Shown here one piece after another: positions 1 through 7,670 of a stretch of 16,641 bases of DNA; the stretch's first letter is position 1; each line of letters starts with the position of its first letter. Source of the stretch: an uncultured Treponema sp. (lineage in GTDB: Bacteria > Spirochaetota > Spirochaetia > Treponematales > Treponemataceae); contig CAKUWD010000042.1 of NCBI GenBank assembly GCA_934699065.1, forward strand, positions 1 through 16,641. The letters are read 5' to 3'. The position numbers and the translations under genes were made by a program. The notes beneath the pieces were generated by a model. It worked only from the letters and a program-made list of their open reading frames with translations. It ran no database searches and was not told where the DNA came from.

Positions 1-753
1 CTCAACCCACTGGAAGCTTATTTCCGCGGTAAGATTACAGAAAAGGTTGCCCGCGGTAAGGTTGATGTTTATATCCGCGTAAAGGAGCTGGAAAGTAATC
101 CTGATATTACTGTGGATGAGGGGGCTGTAAAGGCTTATTCTGAGGCTGTAAAAAAAGTTATTAAGGCTTCTGGTTTTGGAACTGATTCTAAGTCGGCTCT
201 GGACTTTATTTTGAGCCAGCCGGGTGTAATTGTTTCTAACCGCTCTTATGATATGGATAAATATAAGGCTTTGATTGAGCCGATTTTTGATTCTGTACTT
301 GAGAAGTTCAATGCAGACCGCGAGCGCGAAGGCGAAAATATGAAGCGCGATCTGCAGGAAAAGTTAGAAAAACTTTCAAAATGTGCACAATTTTTTACAG
401 AATGGCAGCCAAAAATGGAATCAATGTTCAAAGAACAGATTACAACAAAGTTCCGCGAATTGCTTGAAGACAAGGCTGACGAAAACCGAATTATGACAGA
501 AACGGCCGCAATGCTGGTAAAATATACAATCAATGAAGAAATTGTACGCTTAAACAGCCATATTGAGGCAATGCGTTCAGAATTGGCAAACAACCCGACA
601 CCGGGCAAAAAACTGGACTTTATCTGCCAGGAAATGAACCGAGAAATAAACACTATCGGCAGCAAAAATCAGTTTGCCGAGGTAGGTGCTATGGTTATTA
701 CGGCTAAGGACAGTTTGGAGAATATTCGGGAACAGTCAAAGAATGTAGAGTGA
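1..753 (+). CDS. yicC: YicC/YloC-family endoribonuclease (5'-truncated by the window edge)
   Basis: The reading frame is open from the first base of the window to a TGA at 751-753, giving about 250 residues. The usual family length is near 290, so roughly 40 N-terminal codons lie outside. The visible start reads LNPLEAYFRGKITEKVARGKVDV, matching the YicC N-terminal domain. The C-terminal DUF1732-type block carries GKKLDFICQEMNREINTIGSK, the most conserved segment of the family, here at codons 201-221. The middle is rich in Glu and Lys and looks helical. YicC proteins in E. coli and relatives are endoribonucleases linked to stationary-phase fitness and small-RNA turnover; that role is taken from the family. 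The gene is followed by a palindromic repeat and then a nucleotide kinase gene. In many bacteria yicC-type genes sit next to guanylate kinase, so a nucleotide kinase neighbour is familiar. Confidence 0.9.
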   Translation, partial: LNPLEAYFRGKITEKVARGKVDVYIRVKELESNPDITVDEGAVKAYSEAVKKVIKASGFGTDSKSALDFILSQPGVIVSNRSYDMDKYKALIEPIFDSVLEKFNADREREGENMKRDLQEKLEKLSKCAQFFTEWQPKMESMFKEQITTKFRELLEDKADENRIMTETAAMLVKYTINEEIVRLNSHIEAMRSELANNPTPGKKLDFICQEMNREINTIGSKNQFAEVGAMVITAKDSLENIREQSKNVE

Positions 754-760
754 TAAAGAT

Positions 761-859
761 GTGGTTTCGATACGGTAGGTGCTTTAGCACCGTACTACTC
801 TAACCACCGGCGGCTCTATCGGTGGTTGAGTGCTCGCGAAGCGAGTGTATCGAAACCAC
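761..859. repeat. Palindromic dispersed-repeat (REP-like) element between yicC and cmk
   Basis: The element is bounded by a perfect 13-bp inverted repeat, GTGGTTTCGATAC at 761-773 and its complement at 847-859. Nested inside are three smaller hairpins: GGTGC/GCACC around 778-791, AACCACCG/CGGTGGTT at 802-809 and 820-827, and CTCGC/GCGAG at 833-837 and 841-845. The base composition is more GC-rich than the flanking genes. It begins 7 bp after the yicC stop and ends 6 bp before the cmk ribosome binding site. Similar GGTTTCGA...CTCGC/GCGAG palindromes recur between genes in many bacterial genomes. Calling it dispersed is therefore inference from general knowledge, since only one full copy lies here. 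It could also act as an RNA processing or stabilising structure in a yicC-cmk transcript. Confidence 0.7.
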
Positions 860-875
860 CGAACTGGAGGAAATT

Positions 876-1421
876 ATGAAATTAAATAAAGAATTAAGAG
901 TAGCAATCAGCGGAAAATCTGGCTGTGGAAATACAACTGTGAGCGGCATGCTTGCAAAAACTCTGGGAGTTACACTTATTAACTATACCTTCCGCCAGCT
1001 GGCAGCCGAAAAAGGCATGACTCTGCCGGAAGTAATTGAAGCTGCAAAAACCGACGATTCATACGACAAATACGTAGATAAGCATCAGGTAGAGCTGGCC
1101 CTTGCGGAGCCTTGCGTTCTCGGCAGCCGCCTTGCAATCTGGATGCTGAAAGAAGCAGACCTCAAGGTTTATCTTCTTGCCAGCGACGACACCCGTGCCC
1201 GCCGTGTTTACAACCGCGAAGGCGGCGACCTTCAGCAAATCAAAGATTTTACTGCCATGCGCGACAGCGAAGATACCCGCCGTTACAAGGAATTTTACGG
1301 CATCGACAACAACGACTACGCCTTCTGCGACCTGATTATTGATGTAAACGAAAAAACTCCGGAAGAAATCGAAGAAATAATTCTGAAAGAGCTCGAAAAA
1401 CGCGGTTTCATTTCTCGTTAA
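876..1421 (+). CDS. cmk: Cytidylate (CMP) kinase, archaeal/spirochaete-type
   Basis: A 181-residue P-loop kinase predicted to phosphorylate CMP/dCMP with ATP in the cytoplasm. The ATG at 876 is chosen because GGAGGA at 866-871 lies 4 bp before it. An in-frame GTG at 822 would read through the palindromic repeat and is rejected. The nucleotide-binding loop is GKSGCGNTT at residues 13-21, where the usual Walker A lysine is Asn19. This is a known feature of the short cytidylate-kinase-like family and is not damage. INYTFRQLAAEKGM (about 39-52) is the substrate-side helix and loop seen in that family. VLGSRLAIWML and LKVYLLASDDTRARRV contain the core strand and the arginine-rich lid region. It lies downstream of yicC and 23 bp upstream of the GH5 gene on the same strand. 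Assignment to CMP kinase is by family; a related small nucleotide kinase is the alternative. Confidence 0.85.
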   Translation: MKLNKELRVAISGKSGCGNTTVSGMLAKTLGVTLINYTFRQLAAEKGMTLPEVIEAAKTDDSYDKYVDKHQVELALAEPCVLGSRLAIWMLKEADLKVYLLASDDTRARRVYNREGGDLQQIKDFTAMRDSEDTRRYKEFYGIDNNDYAFCDLIIDVNEKTPEEIEEIILKELEKRGFISR

Positions 1422-1444
1422 AATCAACTGAATAAAGGTGCACT

Positions 1445-2461
1445 ATGAAGTGGTACGGCTTTAACATGCTCTGGACCTTTTCTTCTGACGGTAAGGAAGG
1501 TTCAAAAAATCCTGCAAGCATCCATATTGATGAAAATGATATCGATTTTATAGCTGATATGGGCTGTAATTTTATCCGCCTTCCTTTAGATTACCGCTAT
1601 ATTCTGCATGATTTTAATTATGATCAGCCGGATGAAAAGATGCTTAAGGTACTGGACCGCTGTCTTGATACCATAATTTCTAGAGGACTTCACTGTTCTT
1701 TGAACGTGCACCGCGCCCCGGGCTACTGCATTAACGGAAATAACCTGGAGCGCGACAACCTCTGGACAGATAAAATTGCCCAGGACGCCTTTACAAATTT
1801 GTGGAAGCTTTTTGCCCGGCGCTATTCTTCGTATTCCAAAGACCAGCTCAGCTTTGACCTATTAAACGAGCCTCCAAGCCCTGGCCAGTACGGTCTTACC
1901 CGGGAAAATCACAAGGCAATTATGAGCCGGGTAGTCAGTGAAATTAGAAAAATCAGCCCTGAGCGAACTATTGTCTGCGATGGTCTTGGTGGCGGTCACA
2001 TGGCTTGCCCTGAACTTACAGACCTTGGTGTAGTTCTCAGCGGCCGCGGTTACATGCCTATGCGCCTTACTCACTGGCAGGCAGAATGGATGAAAAACAA
2101 TGGCTCTTATGACTGGGAATATCCGAAATGGCCCGGAATGAAATGTGATGGCGTTGAGTGGAGCCGCCAGGCCCTCTTTGATTTTTATAAGCCATGGAAA
2201 GAGCTTGCAGAAGCGGGCGCCAGCGTTCATATTGGTGAATGCGGCTGTTACGACAAGGTAGATAATGAAACTGCTCTTGCCTGGTATAAGGATTTCTTTT
2301 CTGTATTAAATGAACTTGATTTTGGATTTGCCCTGTGGAATTTCCGCGGCCCCTTTGGAATTGCAGAGCACCGCAGAAAGGGCACAAACTGGGAAGTTCG
2401 TAAGGGAATCACCTTTGACTGTGATTTATACGAACTTTTTGTCCAGTCTATGAAAGATTAA
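1445..2461 (+). CDS. Glycoside hydrolase family 5 (cellulase-like), intracellular
   Basis: A 338-residue retaining glycosidase with a GH5 (beta/alpha)8 layout. FIRLPLDYRY (43-52) and the NVHRAPGY strand (87-94) match conserved GH5 barrel segments. FDLLNEP gives the acid/base Glu142. VHIGECGCY gives the probable nucleophile Glu265. ALWNFRGPFGI near the C-terminus supplies the conserved Trp. There is no signal peptide, lipobox or carbohydrate-binding module, so it should act in the cytoplasm on imported oligosaccharides such as cello- or manno-oligosaccharides; the substrate cannot be told from the sequence. AAAGGTG at 1434-1440 precedes the ATG. The start lies 23 bp after cmk on the same strand, so co-transcription is likely although the functions are unrelated. 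Its TAA at 2459-2461 overlaps the stop of the convergent thrC gene. Confidence 0.88.
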   Translation: MKWYGFNMLWTFSSDGKEGSKNPASIHIDENDIDFIADMGCNFIRLPLDYRYILHDFNYDQPDEKMLKVLDRCLDTIISRGLHCSLNVHRAPGYCINGNNLERDNLWTDKIAQDAFTNLWKLFARRYSSYSKDQLSFDLLNEPPSPGQYGLTRENHKAIMSRVVSEIRKISPERTIVCDGLGGGHMACPELTDLGVVLSGRGYMPMRLTHWQAEWMKNNGSYDWEYPKWPGMKCDGVEWSRQALFDFYKPWKELAEAGASVHIGECGCYDKVDNETALAWYKDFFSVLNELDFGFALWNFRGPFGIAEHRRKGTNWEVRKGITFDCDLYELFVQSMKD

Positions 2462-3870
2462 AGATTAGCGATCAACCAGTCTTTAAACTGATTATAATCA
2501 TTTTCCATTGGAATAGCGTTGTCTGGAAGGCGCATAACTGCTTCGAGCCGATCAGGCATAGGAGCTTCCTTACCGATTGCATCAGTTACAATCTGACCAA
2601 ATTTTGCAGGTGACGCTGTTTCGAGAATTACGCCGACAGCCTTCTTTGCGGCAACTTCGCCGGCCCATTTTGGAAGGTTTGGTGTAAGACCAGGCTTATT
2701 CCAGTCATTTTTCTGACCTGCAATAAGAGCTTCCATTGCGCCGCTGCGGATATCATCCCAAGCCTGCCAGCCGATTGCTCCGTGAGGATCAATGATGTAG
2801 CCAGTCTTATCGTTGCAGGAACGGATAGCTGCCTTAATTCCTTCGTTATCAAGCCAGTAAGATGCAAAAAGCTCGCGAACCTGATCCAGAGTGTACATAG
2901 CCTTAATGCGTTCGTAGTTACTTGGAGCACCAACGTCCATAGCATTAGCATATGTTTCAACTGAAGGGCGGGCATTGTAGTCGCCGGTTGCGATCCAGTC
3001 CGGAATTGTCTTATTTGTGTTAGTTGCGGCAACAAAGCCCGCAATTGGAGCACCCATTTCGCGGGCAATCAGACCAGAAGTAAGGTTTCCGAAGTTTCCG
3101 CTTGGAACAACCATAATGATTGCAGGATCCTGAATCTTGTTGTCCATTGCACTTCTGTTGCGAACAGTCAAAGCGCTGTACATATAATAGAAGCTCTGTG
3201 GCAAAAGACGTGCAATATTGATTGAGTTTGCAGATGAAAGGCGGAGTTTACCGCGAAGCTCGTTATCAGTAAAGGCTGTTTTTACCAGCTTCTGGCAGTC
3301 ATCAAAAGTACCTTTTACCTTGAGGGCACGAACGTTTCCTGTGAAGGTAGAAAGCTGTTTTTCCTGGAGAGGAGAGATTTTTCCATCCGGATACAAAATT
3401 GTAACGTCGAGGCCAGGAACTCCGTGGAAAGCGCTTCCTACAGCAGAGCCAGTATCACCAGAAGTTGCAACTAAAATGTGAAGTGGAGTGTCTTCGTTTC
3501 TGTTGAAGTAAGACATTGTGCGGGCCATAAAGCGGGCACCAAAGTCCTTAAAGGCACAGGTTGGACCGTGGAAAAGCTCCATGATATAAGAGATTGCATC
3601 AGCTGGAACAACTTTTGGCTGGAAAGGATAAGCATCTGCAATGATTGCAGCCAGATCATTATCTGGAATTTCGCCTTCTACATATGGTTTTGCCATATTA
3701 AATGCTACATCACGGAAAGAAGGAGCTGGATCTTTATTAAGTAAACTTGAATCAAGTTTTGGAAACTCAACTGGAATATAAAGTCCTCCTGTTGCCTGAT
3801 TCATTCCGCCCATTACGGCAGTTTTAAAATCTGCTTTTACGCTGCTGTCTCTTGTATCTGTATAAATCAT
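2458..3870 (-). CDS. thrC: Threonine synthase
   Basis: A 470-residue PLP enzyme of fold type II that converts O-phospho-L-homoserine to L-threonine, the last step of threonine biosynthesis. The PLP lysine is Lys108 in PTCAFKDFGARFM, in line with Lys107 of E. coli ThrC. ATSGDTGSAVGSAF is the phosphate-binding/substrate loop, VVPSGNFGNLTSG binds the cofactor phosphate, and DPHGAIGW is another conserved block. Length and start fit the longer bacterial class. The ATG at 3868-3870 is preceded on the minus strand by AAGGATGG. It lies 18 bp after the upstream lipoprotein gene, so both are probably transcribed from the lipoprotein promoter. Its stop shares bases with the convergent GH5 stop. Confidence 0.96.
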   Translation of the reverse strand: MIYTDTRDSSVKADFKTAVMGGMNQATGGLYIPVEFPKLDSSLLNKDPAPSFRDVAFNMAKPYVEGEIPDNDLAAIIADAYPFQPKVVPADAISYIMELFHGPTCAFKDFGARFMARTMSYFNRNEDTPLHILVATSGDTGSAVGSAFHGVPGLDVTILYPDGKISPLQEKQLSTFTGNVRALKVKGTFDDCQKLVKTAFTDNELRGKLRLSSANSINIARLLPQSFYYMYSALTVRNRSAMDNKIQDPAIIMVVPSGNFGNLTSGLIAREMGAPIAGFVAATNTNKTIPDWIATGDYNARPSVETYANAMDVGAPSNYERIKAMYTLDQVRELFASYWLDNEGIKAAIRSCNDKTGYIIDPHGAIGWQAWDDIRSGAMEALIAGQKNDWNKPGLTPNLPKWAGEVAAKKAVGVILETASPAKFGQIVTDAIGKEAPMPDRLEAVMRLPDNAIPMENDYNQFKDWLIANL

Positions 3871-3888
3871 ATATCCATCCTTAACCTG

Positions 3889-4872
3889 TTATAAACCGTA
3901 AATTAAATCATCTACAACAAGCTGTGAAAGTTTATCTTTTCCTTTTGAAACGCATTCGTTCCAGTTTTTGCCTTTTGATTCATAAGTAATTACCGAAGTA
4001 TAGATTTTACTGCCGTTTTTCATGTTAACGGCTTCAATTTCTGCTTTCAGAAGGCAGAAATATCCGCTTCCATCTTCATTTTCTGTTACTGGCTGCTCAA
4101 ATTTGATTGTACCATAAATCAAATATCCATACTGAGTACCACCAATAATATCATAAGTATCTTTATAAAGTGCCTTAGGTTTTCCAATGTAAGATGTTTC
4201 GTTTACAGGACCGTTTCCAACCATTGTAATTCCACGACCACGGAATTCTGCCTGAATATTATAGGAATTATTTACAGGACGATCTTTTTCGTTATAATCC
4301 CAGATAAAAAGTACTGCTCCCTTAGAAGCTATATCTGATTTTACCTTCCAGTCTGCAGATGCTGTATATGGCTTAAGTCTCTCTGGAAGGGAAGCATCGT
4401 CACTTATCGGAGTTGGATAAACATTTACTTTTGTTTTTGCTGCAAAAGAAGTTTGTGCAGGAGTAAAATAAATATTTCCTTCTGAATCAGTTACAAAATC
4501 TATTTTTTCAAAATTAATTCCTTCTATTGATTTTGAAACAGGATATTCTAGTGTTAAAGCAAAACCTTCTGCGGCTGATCCGTCAGCTTTTTTTACTGAA
4601 AAAACGAATGGTTCAGAAAAGCTTCTTCCTTTTGAAACTTCTTTTGGTGAAGAAACTTTTGAAATTGTGATACCTTCAAGGGATTTGATGAAAAGGTCTT
4701 CTGCTGTTTCTTTTTTTGTTTCTATTTCTCTGGATGGTGTTTTATGATTTGATGTAGTTTTTGCTTGTGATTCAACTGTTGTTGTTGCGCAAGATTCAAG
4801 TAAAATAATTGATGTTAAACTTAAAATTACGATTTTAATTCTTTTCATTTTTGGATTTACACTCTCTGTCAT
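3889..4872 (-). CDS. Predicted lipoprotein of unknown function
   Basis: The frame encodes 327 residues from the outer ATG at 4872. An inner ATG at 4848 (Met9) gives a more typical lipoprotein leader, MKRIKIVILSL followed by LLESC with the lipidated Cys at position 20 of the short form. Neither start has a clear ribosome binding site. The predicted promoter would leave only about 10 nt before the outer ATG, which favours Met9. After the Cys is a Ser/Thr/Lys-rich linker, then a mostly beta-looking region. The C-terminal part (YGYLIYGTIKF, then KGKNWNECVSKGKDKLSQLVVDDL) vaguely recalls small outer-membrane lipoproteins of the LPP20/LpoB type, but this is a weak resemblance. It should be anchored in the spirochaete periplasm or outer membrane. 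It is the first gene of an apparent two-gene unit with thrC. Confidence 0.75.
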   Translation of the reverse strand: MTESVNPKMKRIKIVILSLTSIILLESCATTTVESQAKTTSNHKTPSREIETKKETAEDLFIKSLEGITISKVSSPKEVSKGRSFSEPFVFSVKKADGSAAEGFALTLEYPVSKSIEGINFEKIDFVTDSEGNIYFTPAQTSFAAKTKVNVYPTPISDDASLPERLKPYTASADWKVKSDIASKGAVLFIWDYNEKDRPVNNSYNIQAEFRGRGITMVGNGPVNETSYIGKPKALYKDTYDIIGGTQYGYLIYGTIKFEQPVTENEDGSGYFCLLKAEIEAVNMKNGSKIYTSVITYESKGKNWNECVSKGKDKLSQLVVDDLIYGL

Positions 4873-4888
4873 TTTGATTTAATAGTTA

Positions 4889-4917
4889 ATTATATTATTT
4901 ATAGGCTTTTTTTACAA
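4889..4917 (-). promoter_or_regulatory. Sigma-70-type promoter for the lipoprotein-thrC unit
   Basis: On the minus strand, TTGTAA (4917-4912) and TATAAT (4894-4889) are separated by 17 bp. Transcription would start near 4882, just upstream of the lipoprotein gene. It lies back to back with the alr promoter. Confidence 0.6.
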
Positions 4918-4924
4918 TAACATA

Positions 4925-4954
4925 TTGCCGAAAATTTACTATAAATTGTATAAT
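4925..4954 (+). promoter_or_regulatory. Sigma-70-type promoter for alr
   Basis: TTGCCG at 4925-4930 and a perfect TATAAT at 4949-4954 are 18 bp apart, predicting a start near 4961. That is about 12 bp before the first alr ATG and 24 bp before the second. Confidence 0.6.
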
Positions 4955-4972
4955 TATACGTTATAAGGGTAA

Positions 4973-6136
4973 ATGGTGGGGATTATGGAACGCTGTACTA
5001 AAGCAGTCATTTATAAAGATAATCTTGAATATAATCTAAATCAAATCAGAAAATATGTTAAAAAAGAAGTAAAACTTTGCGTTGCTGTAAAAGCAGACGG
5101 TTATGGTCATAATGCAGTTCTTACTGCACAGATTGCAGAAAAGGTCGGAGCAGCTTTTGTTGCAGTTGCTACTGTAGAAGAAGGAATTGAACTTAGAGAT
5201 GGCGGAATAAAATGCGGAATTCTTCTTTTGAGTCTTTGTACTCCGTCTGAAATGCCGGCTCTTTTTGAATATAAAATCACTCCTCTTGTATTTGGAGAAG
5301 ATTACATAAAGCTCGTGGCTGAGACTGCAAAAAGTGAAGGTTATTATGATTATAAAGTTCATCTTGCAGTTGATACTGGAATGGGACGAATAGGCTGCTA
5401 TCCGGAAGAAGCAGGGGATCAGGCGGTTCTGATTGAAAAAAGCGGGCTTAAACTTGGCGGTATGTGTACTCATTTTGCAGTTTCAGACAGTCTTTCTTCT
5501 GAGAATATCGATTTTACAAAAGAACAGTTTGAAGCATTTAAGACTGCGGTTGCAGGTGTAAAAGAAAAGGGGATTGAACCTGGAATCTGTTCCTGTGGGG
5601 CTAGTGCAGCTCTTTTGAATGATGAAGACATGCAGTTTGATATGGTGCGACCAGGAATCATTACCTATGGTTATTATCCGGATGAAATTACTAAAGAATA
5701 TCTGGAAAAAACTGGCCGTCATTTTGATATTAAACCGGTTCTTGCCCTTGAAACAAAGGTTGTTGCAATAAGGCATTTTCCTGCTGGTAAATCTGTGTCT
5801 TATGGACGTACCTGGGTGGCTGACCATGATACAGATATTGCAGTTTTGCCTATTGGTTATGCAGATGGATTATTACGTCGTTTTTCACCAGGACTTGAAG
5901 TTACAATTAATGGAAAAAACTACCCGGTTCGCGGTCGAATCTGCATGGACCAGTGCATGGTAGAAATTGGAAAAGATAATCCTGATGTAAAAGTGTGGGA
6001 TAGAGTTGTAGTTTTTGGTCCGAAGGAAAGCGGAGCTTTGAATACTGCGGAAGATTTAGCAAAACTTGGCAATACGATTTCGTATGAGGTATTAACTGCG
6101 CTAAGTAAACGTGTTCGCCGGGAAGTAAAAAATTAA
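4973..6136 (+). CDS. alr: Alanine racemase
   Basis: A PLP-dependent racemase (387 residues from the first ATG) that interconverts L- and D-alanine for peptidoglycan. The cofactor lysine is Lys40 in VKADGYGHNA. The opposing catalytic tyrosine is Tyr277 in VSYGRTW. PIGYADGLLRR and RGRICMDQCM are the usual phosphate-side and C-terminal domain motifs. An N-terminal TIM barrel and C-terminal beta domain are implied by the length. Start choice is uncertain. AAGGG ends 3 nt before the ATG at 4973, while GGGGA lies only 2 nt before the ATG at 4985 (Met5), whose product would begin MERCTKAV. The gene has its own promoter, is divergent from the lipoprotein gene, and its TAA at 6134-6136 overlaps the folC stop. 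Confidence 0.95.
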   Translation: MVGIMERCTKAVIYKDNLEYNLNQIRKYVKKEVKLCVAVKADGYGHNAVLTAQIAEKVGAAFVAVATVEEGIELRDGGIKCGILLLSLCTPSEMPALFEYKITPLVFGEDYIKLVAETAKSEGYYDYKVHLAVDTGMGRIGCYPEEAGDQAVLIEKSGLKLGGMCTHFAVSDSLSSENIDFTKEQFEAFKTAVAGVKEKGIEPGICSCGASAALLNDEDMQFDMVRPGIITYGYYPDEITKEYLEKTGRHFDIKPVLALETKVVAIRHFPAGKSVSYGRTWVADHDTDIAVLPIGYADGLLRRFSPGLEVTINGKNYPVRGRICMDQCMVEIGKDNPDVKVWDRVVVFGPKESGALNTAEDLAKLGNTISYEVLTALSKRVRREVKN

Positions 6137-7524
6137 GACTTCAAGAATTCTTTAACTTCAGAAACCAGATAGAAGGAACCTGTAACCAGCAGTACATTAC
6201 CGCTGGCAGCAGATTCTTCGAAGGCTTTTTTTATCATCATTTTATAGTCTGCATCTGCAGTAAACTTAATTTCTGCGTGGGTAAAGGCTTCAATTTCGGC
6301 ATTTAAGTCTGACTGCTTTTTTTCACCCGGGCGTGTAACGTATACATGTTCAAAGCGGTAGCGGAAGAGCATAGAGATGTCTTTTACATCTTTATCAGCA
6401 GCGCAGGCGAAAAGCAATGAAACTTTACTGTCTCCATAAAGTTTGTTCAGGGTGTCGATTGTGAGACGAATACTGTTTAAGGTATGGGCTCCGTCAAGAA
6501 TTAAAGCTGGAATTTCTTGATATCCATTTATATTTTCTATAATTTCAAAGCGTCCAGGTAACTTTGCTTTTGCAAGCCCACGTTCAATAATTTCTTCATC
6601 GAGGTTTGGCATAAGCTTTTTGATTGCCACAGCAGCCATTGCGGCGTTCTGTGCCTGAGCCTTTCCTAGCAGCTGCATTTGAGTTTCAATAGGGCGGTTA
6701 AAAAGTTCACTTTCAAAATGAACGGTCATCTTCTTTTTGTCAGGACCGTTAAAATGATAATAAGCATTATTGATATAGTCTTCTACAAAATAATATGGGG
6801 CATGACGGGTAATTGCTTTTTCACGAAGTACGATTTTTACTGATTCTGTCTGCTGATGGGCAAAAATAACCGGAGTACAGTTTTTTATAATTCCGGCTTT
6901 TTCTGCAGCAATTTTTTCAAGGGTGTCGCCAAGAAATTCTGTGTGTTCAAGCTCAATCGGAGTAATACAACAGAGCTTTGGACGCAGTACATTGGTTGCA
7001 TCAAGTCGGCCGCCAAGTCCTACTTCATAAACAGACCAGTCAACTTCTGCATTGCGGAAGCAAAGGAATGCATAAAGAGTAACAAGTTCAAACCAGGTAA
7101 GCGGACGTTCTGCCGGAAGATTCTCAGGAATGATTGAATCAATATTCGGCATAAGTTCCTTTACTGTTTTTGCGTAAATCTCTTCTGAAAAGAAACCTGT
7201 TGGGGTACATATTCTTTCGCGGAAATCTGTAATATGTGGGGAAGTGTAAAGTCCGACTTTGTAACCGGCTTCTTCGAGAATGCATGAAATCATGCGGGAA
7301 ACAGAACCTTTTCCTTTTGAGCCTGCAACGTGAATACAAGGGGCATAATCCTGCGGGTTATCGAACCGTTTGCACAAATAATCAATGGTGTCGAGCCAGA
7401 AGATTTCTTTTTTCGGGTTATGTTCAAAATTCAGGTAATCGTTTAACCAGTCCTGAAAAACGTCTATCGCATTCACAAATTTATTATAATCAGAATATAA
7501 GGTTAAGTCAAAATCCATCGTCAT
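6133..7524 (-). CDS. folC: Folylpolyglutamate synthase / dihydrofolate synthase
   Basis: A Mur-ligase-family enzyme that adds glutamate to dihydropteroate and/or folates using ATP. The P-loop VAGSKGKGS (about residues 66-74) corresponds to the family GTNGKGS. YTSPHITDFRERI is the conserved folate-site block. YEVGLGGRLDATNV and ITPIELEHTEFLG carry the metal and ATP ligands. LILDGAHTLNS begins the C-terminal domain. The start is uncertain: ATG at 7524 or ATG at 7518, neither with a convincing ribosome binding site. An in-frame TTG at 7545 is less likely. The product is about 461-463 residues, slightly longer than the common 420-440. Upstream, between this gene and the divergent trpS, is a perfect hairpin that a folC transcript would carry in its leader. 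The 3' end overlaps alr by the stop codon. Confidence 0.93.
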   Translation of the reverse strand: MTMDFDLTLYSDYNKFVNAIDVFQDWLNDYLNFEHNPKKEIFWLDTIDYLCKRFDNPQDYAPCIHVAGSKGKGSVSRMISCILEEAGYKVGLYTSPHITDFRERICTPTGFFSEEIYAKTVKELMPNIDSIIPENLPAERPLTWFELVTLYAFLCFRNAEVDWSVYEVGLGGRLDATNVLRPKLCCITPIELEHTEFLGDTLEKIAAEKAGIIKNCTPVIFAHQQTESVKIVLREKAITRHAPYYFVEDYINNAYYHFNGPDKKKMTVHFESELFNRPIETQMQLLGKAQAQNAAMAAVAIKKLMPNLDEEIIERGLAKAKLPGRFEIIENINGYQEIPALILDGAHTLNSIRLTIDTLNKLYGDSKVSLLFACAADKDVKDISMLFRYRFEHVYVTRPGEKKQSDLNAEIEAFTHAEIKFTADADYKMMIKKAFEESAASGNVLLVTGSFYLVSEVKEFLKS

Positions 7525-7548
7525 TGTGAGTTGAAGACAAAGCAATCT

Positions 7549-7590
7549 AAAAAAGCTAAAAGCTAATAGCTAATAGCTTTTAGCTTTTTT
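7549..7590. other. Perfect 17-bp inverted repeat, terminator-like, between divergent folC and trpS
   Basis: The left arm at 7549-7565 and the right arm at 7574-7590 are exact complements built from AGCTAAA/TTTAGCT units, with an 8-nt loop. Each arm ends in a run of six A or T, so either strand would give a stem followed by U residues, like a bidirectional intrinsic terminator. No gene converges here: folC starts 25 bp to the left and trpS 81 bp to the right. A folC transcript starting to its right would carry the hairpin in its 5' leader. It may be an attenuator, an operator palindrome or an insulator. Confidence 0.75.
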
Positions 7591-7607
7591 CTTATAGAGC
7601 AGCTTTA

Positions 7608-7636
7608 TTGATATAATGTCTGTTTCTCTTTATAAT
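7608..7636 (+). promoter_or_regulatory. Sigma-70-type promoter for trpS
   Basis: TTGATA at 7608-7613 and a perfect TATAAT at 7631-7636 are 17 bp apart. A further TATAAT lies at 7645-7650. The start would fall near 7643, about 28 bp before the ATG. The hairpin at 7549-7590 lies upstream of this promoter. Confidence 0.65.
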
Positions 7637-7670
7637 AACCATAATATAATTTGTGAATAAGGATAACAAA

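Noticed and set aside
822..875. N-terminal extension of the CMP kinase from an in-frame GTG
   Set aside because: The extension would be translated from the palindromic repeat, whereas the ATG at 876 has a good GGAGGA site and gives the normal family N-terminus.
876..1421. CMP kinase damaged because the Walker A lysine is missing (GKSGCGNTT)
   Set aside because: Replacement of the lysine is common in this short cytidylate-kinase-like family, and the rest of the protein is intact.
1059..1427. Long antisense frame opposite cmk
   Set aside because: It lies wholly within a well-supported gene, shows no recognisable domain and has no ribosome binding site; shadow frame.
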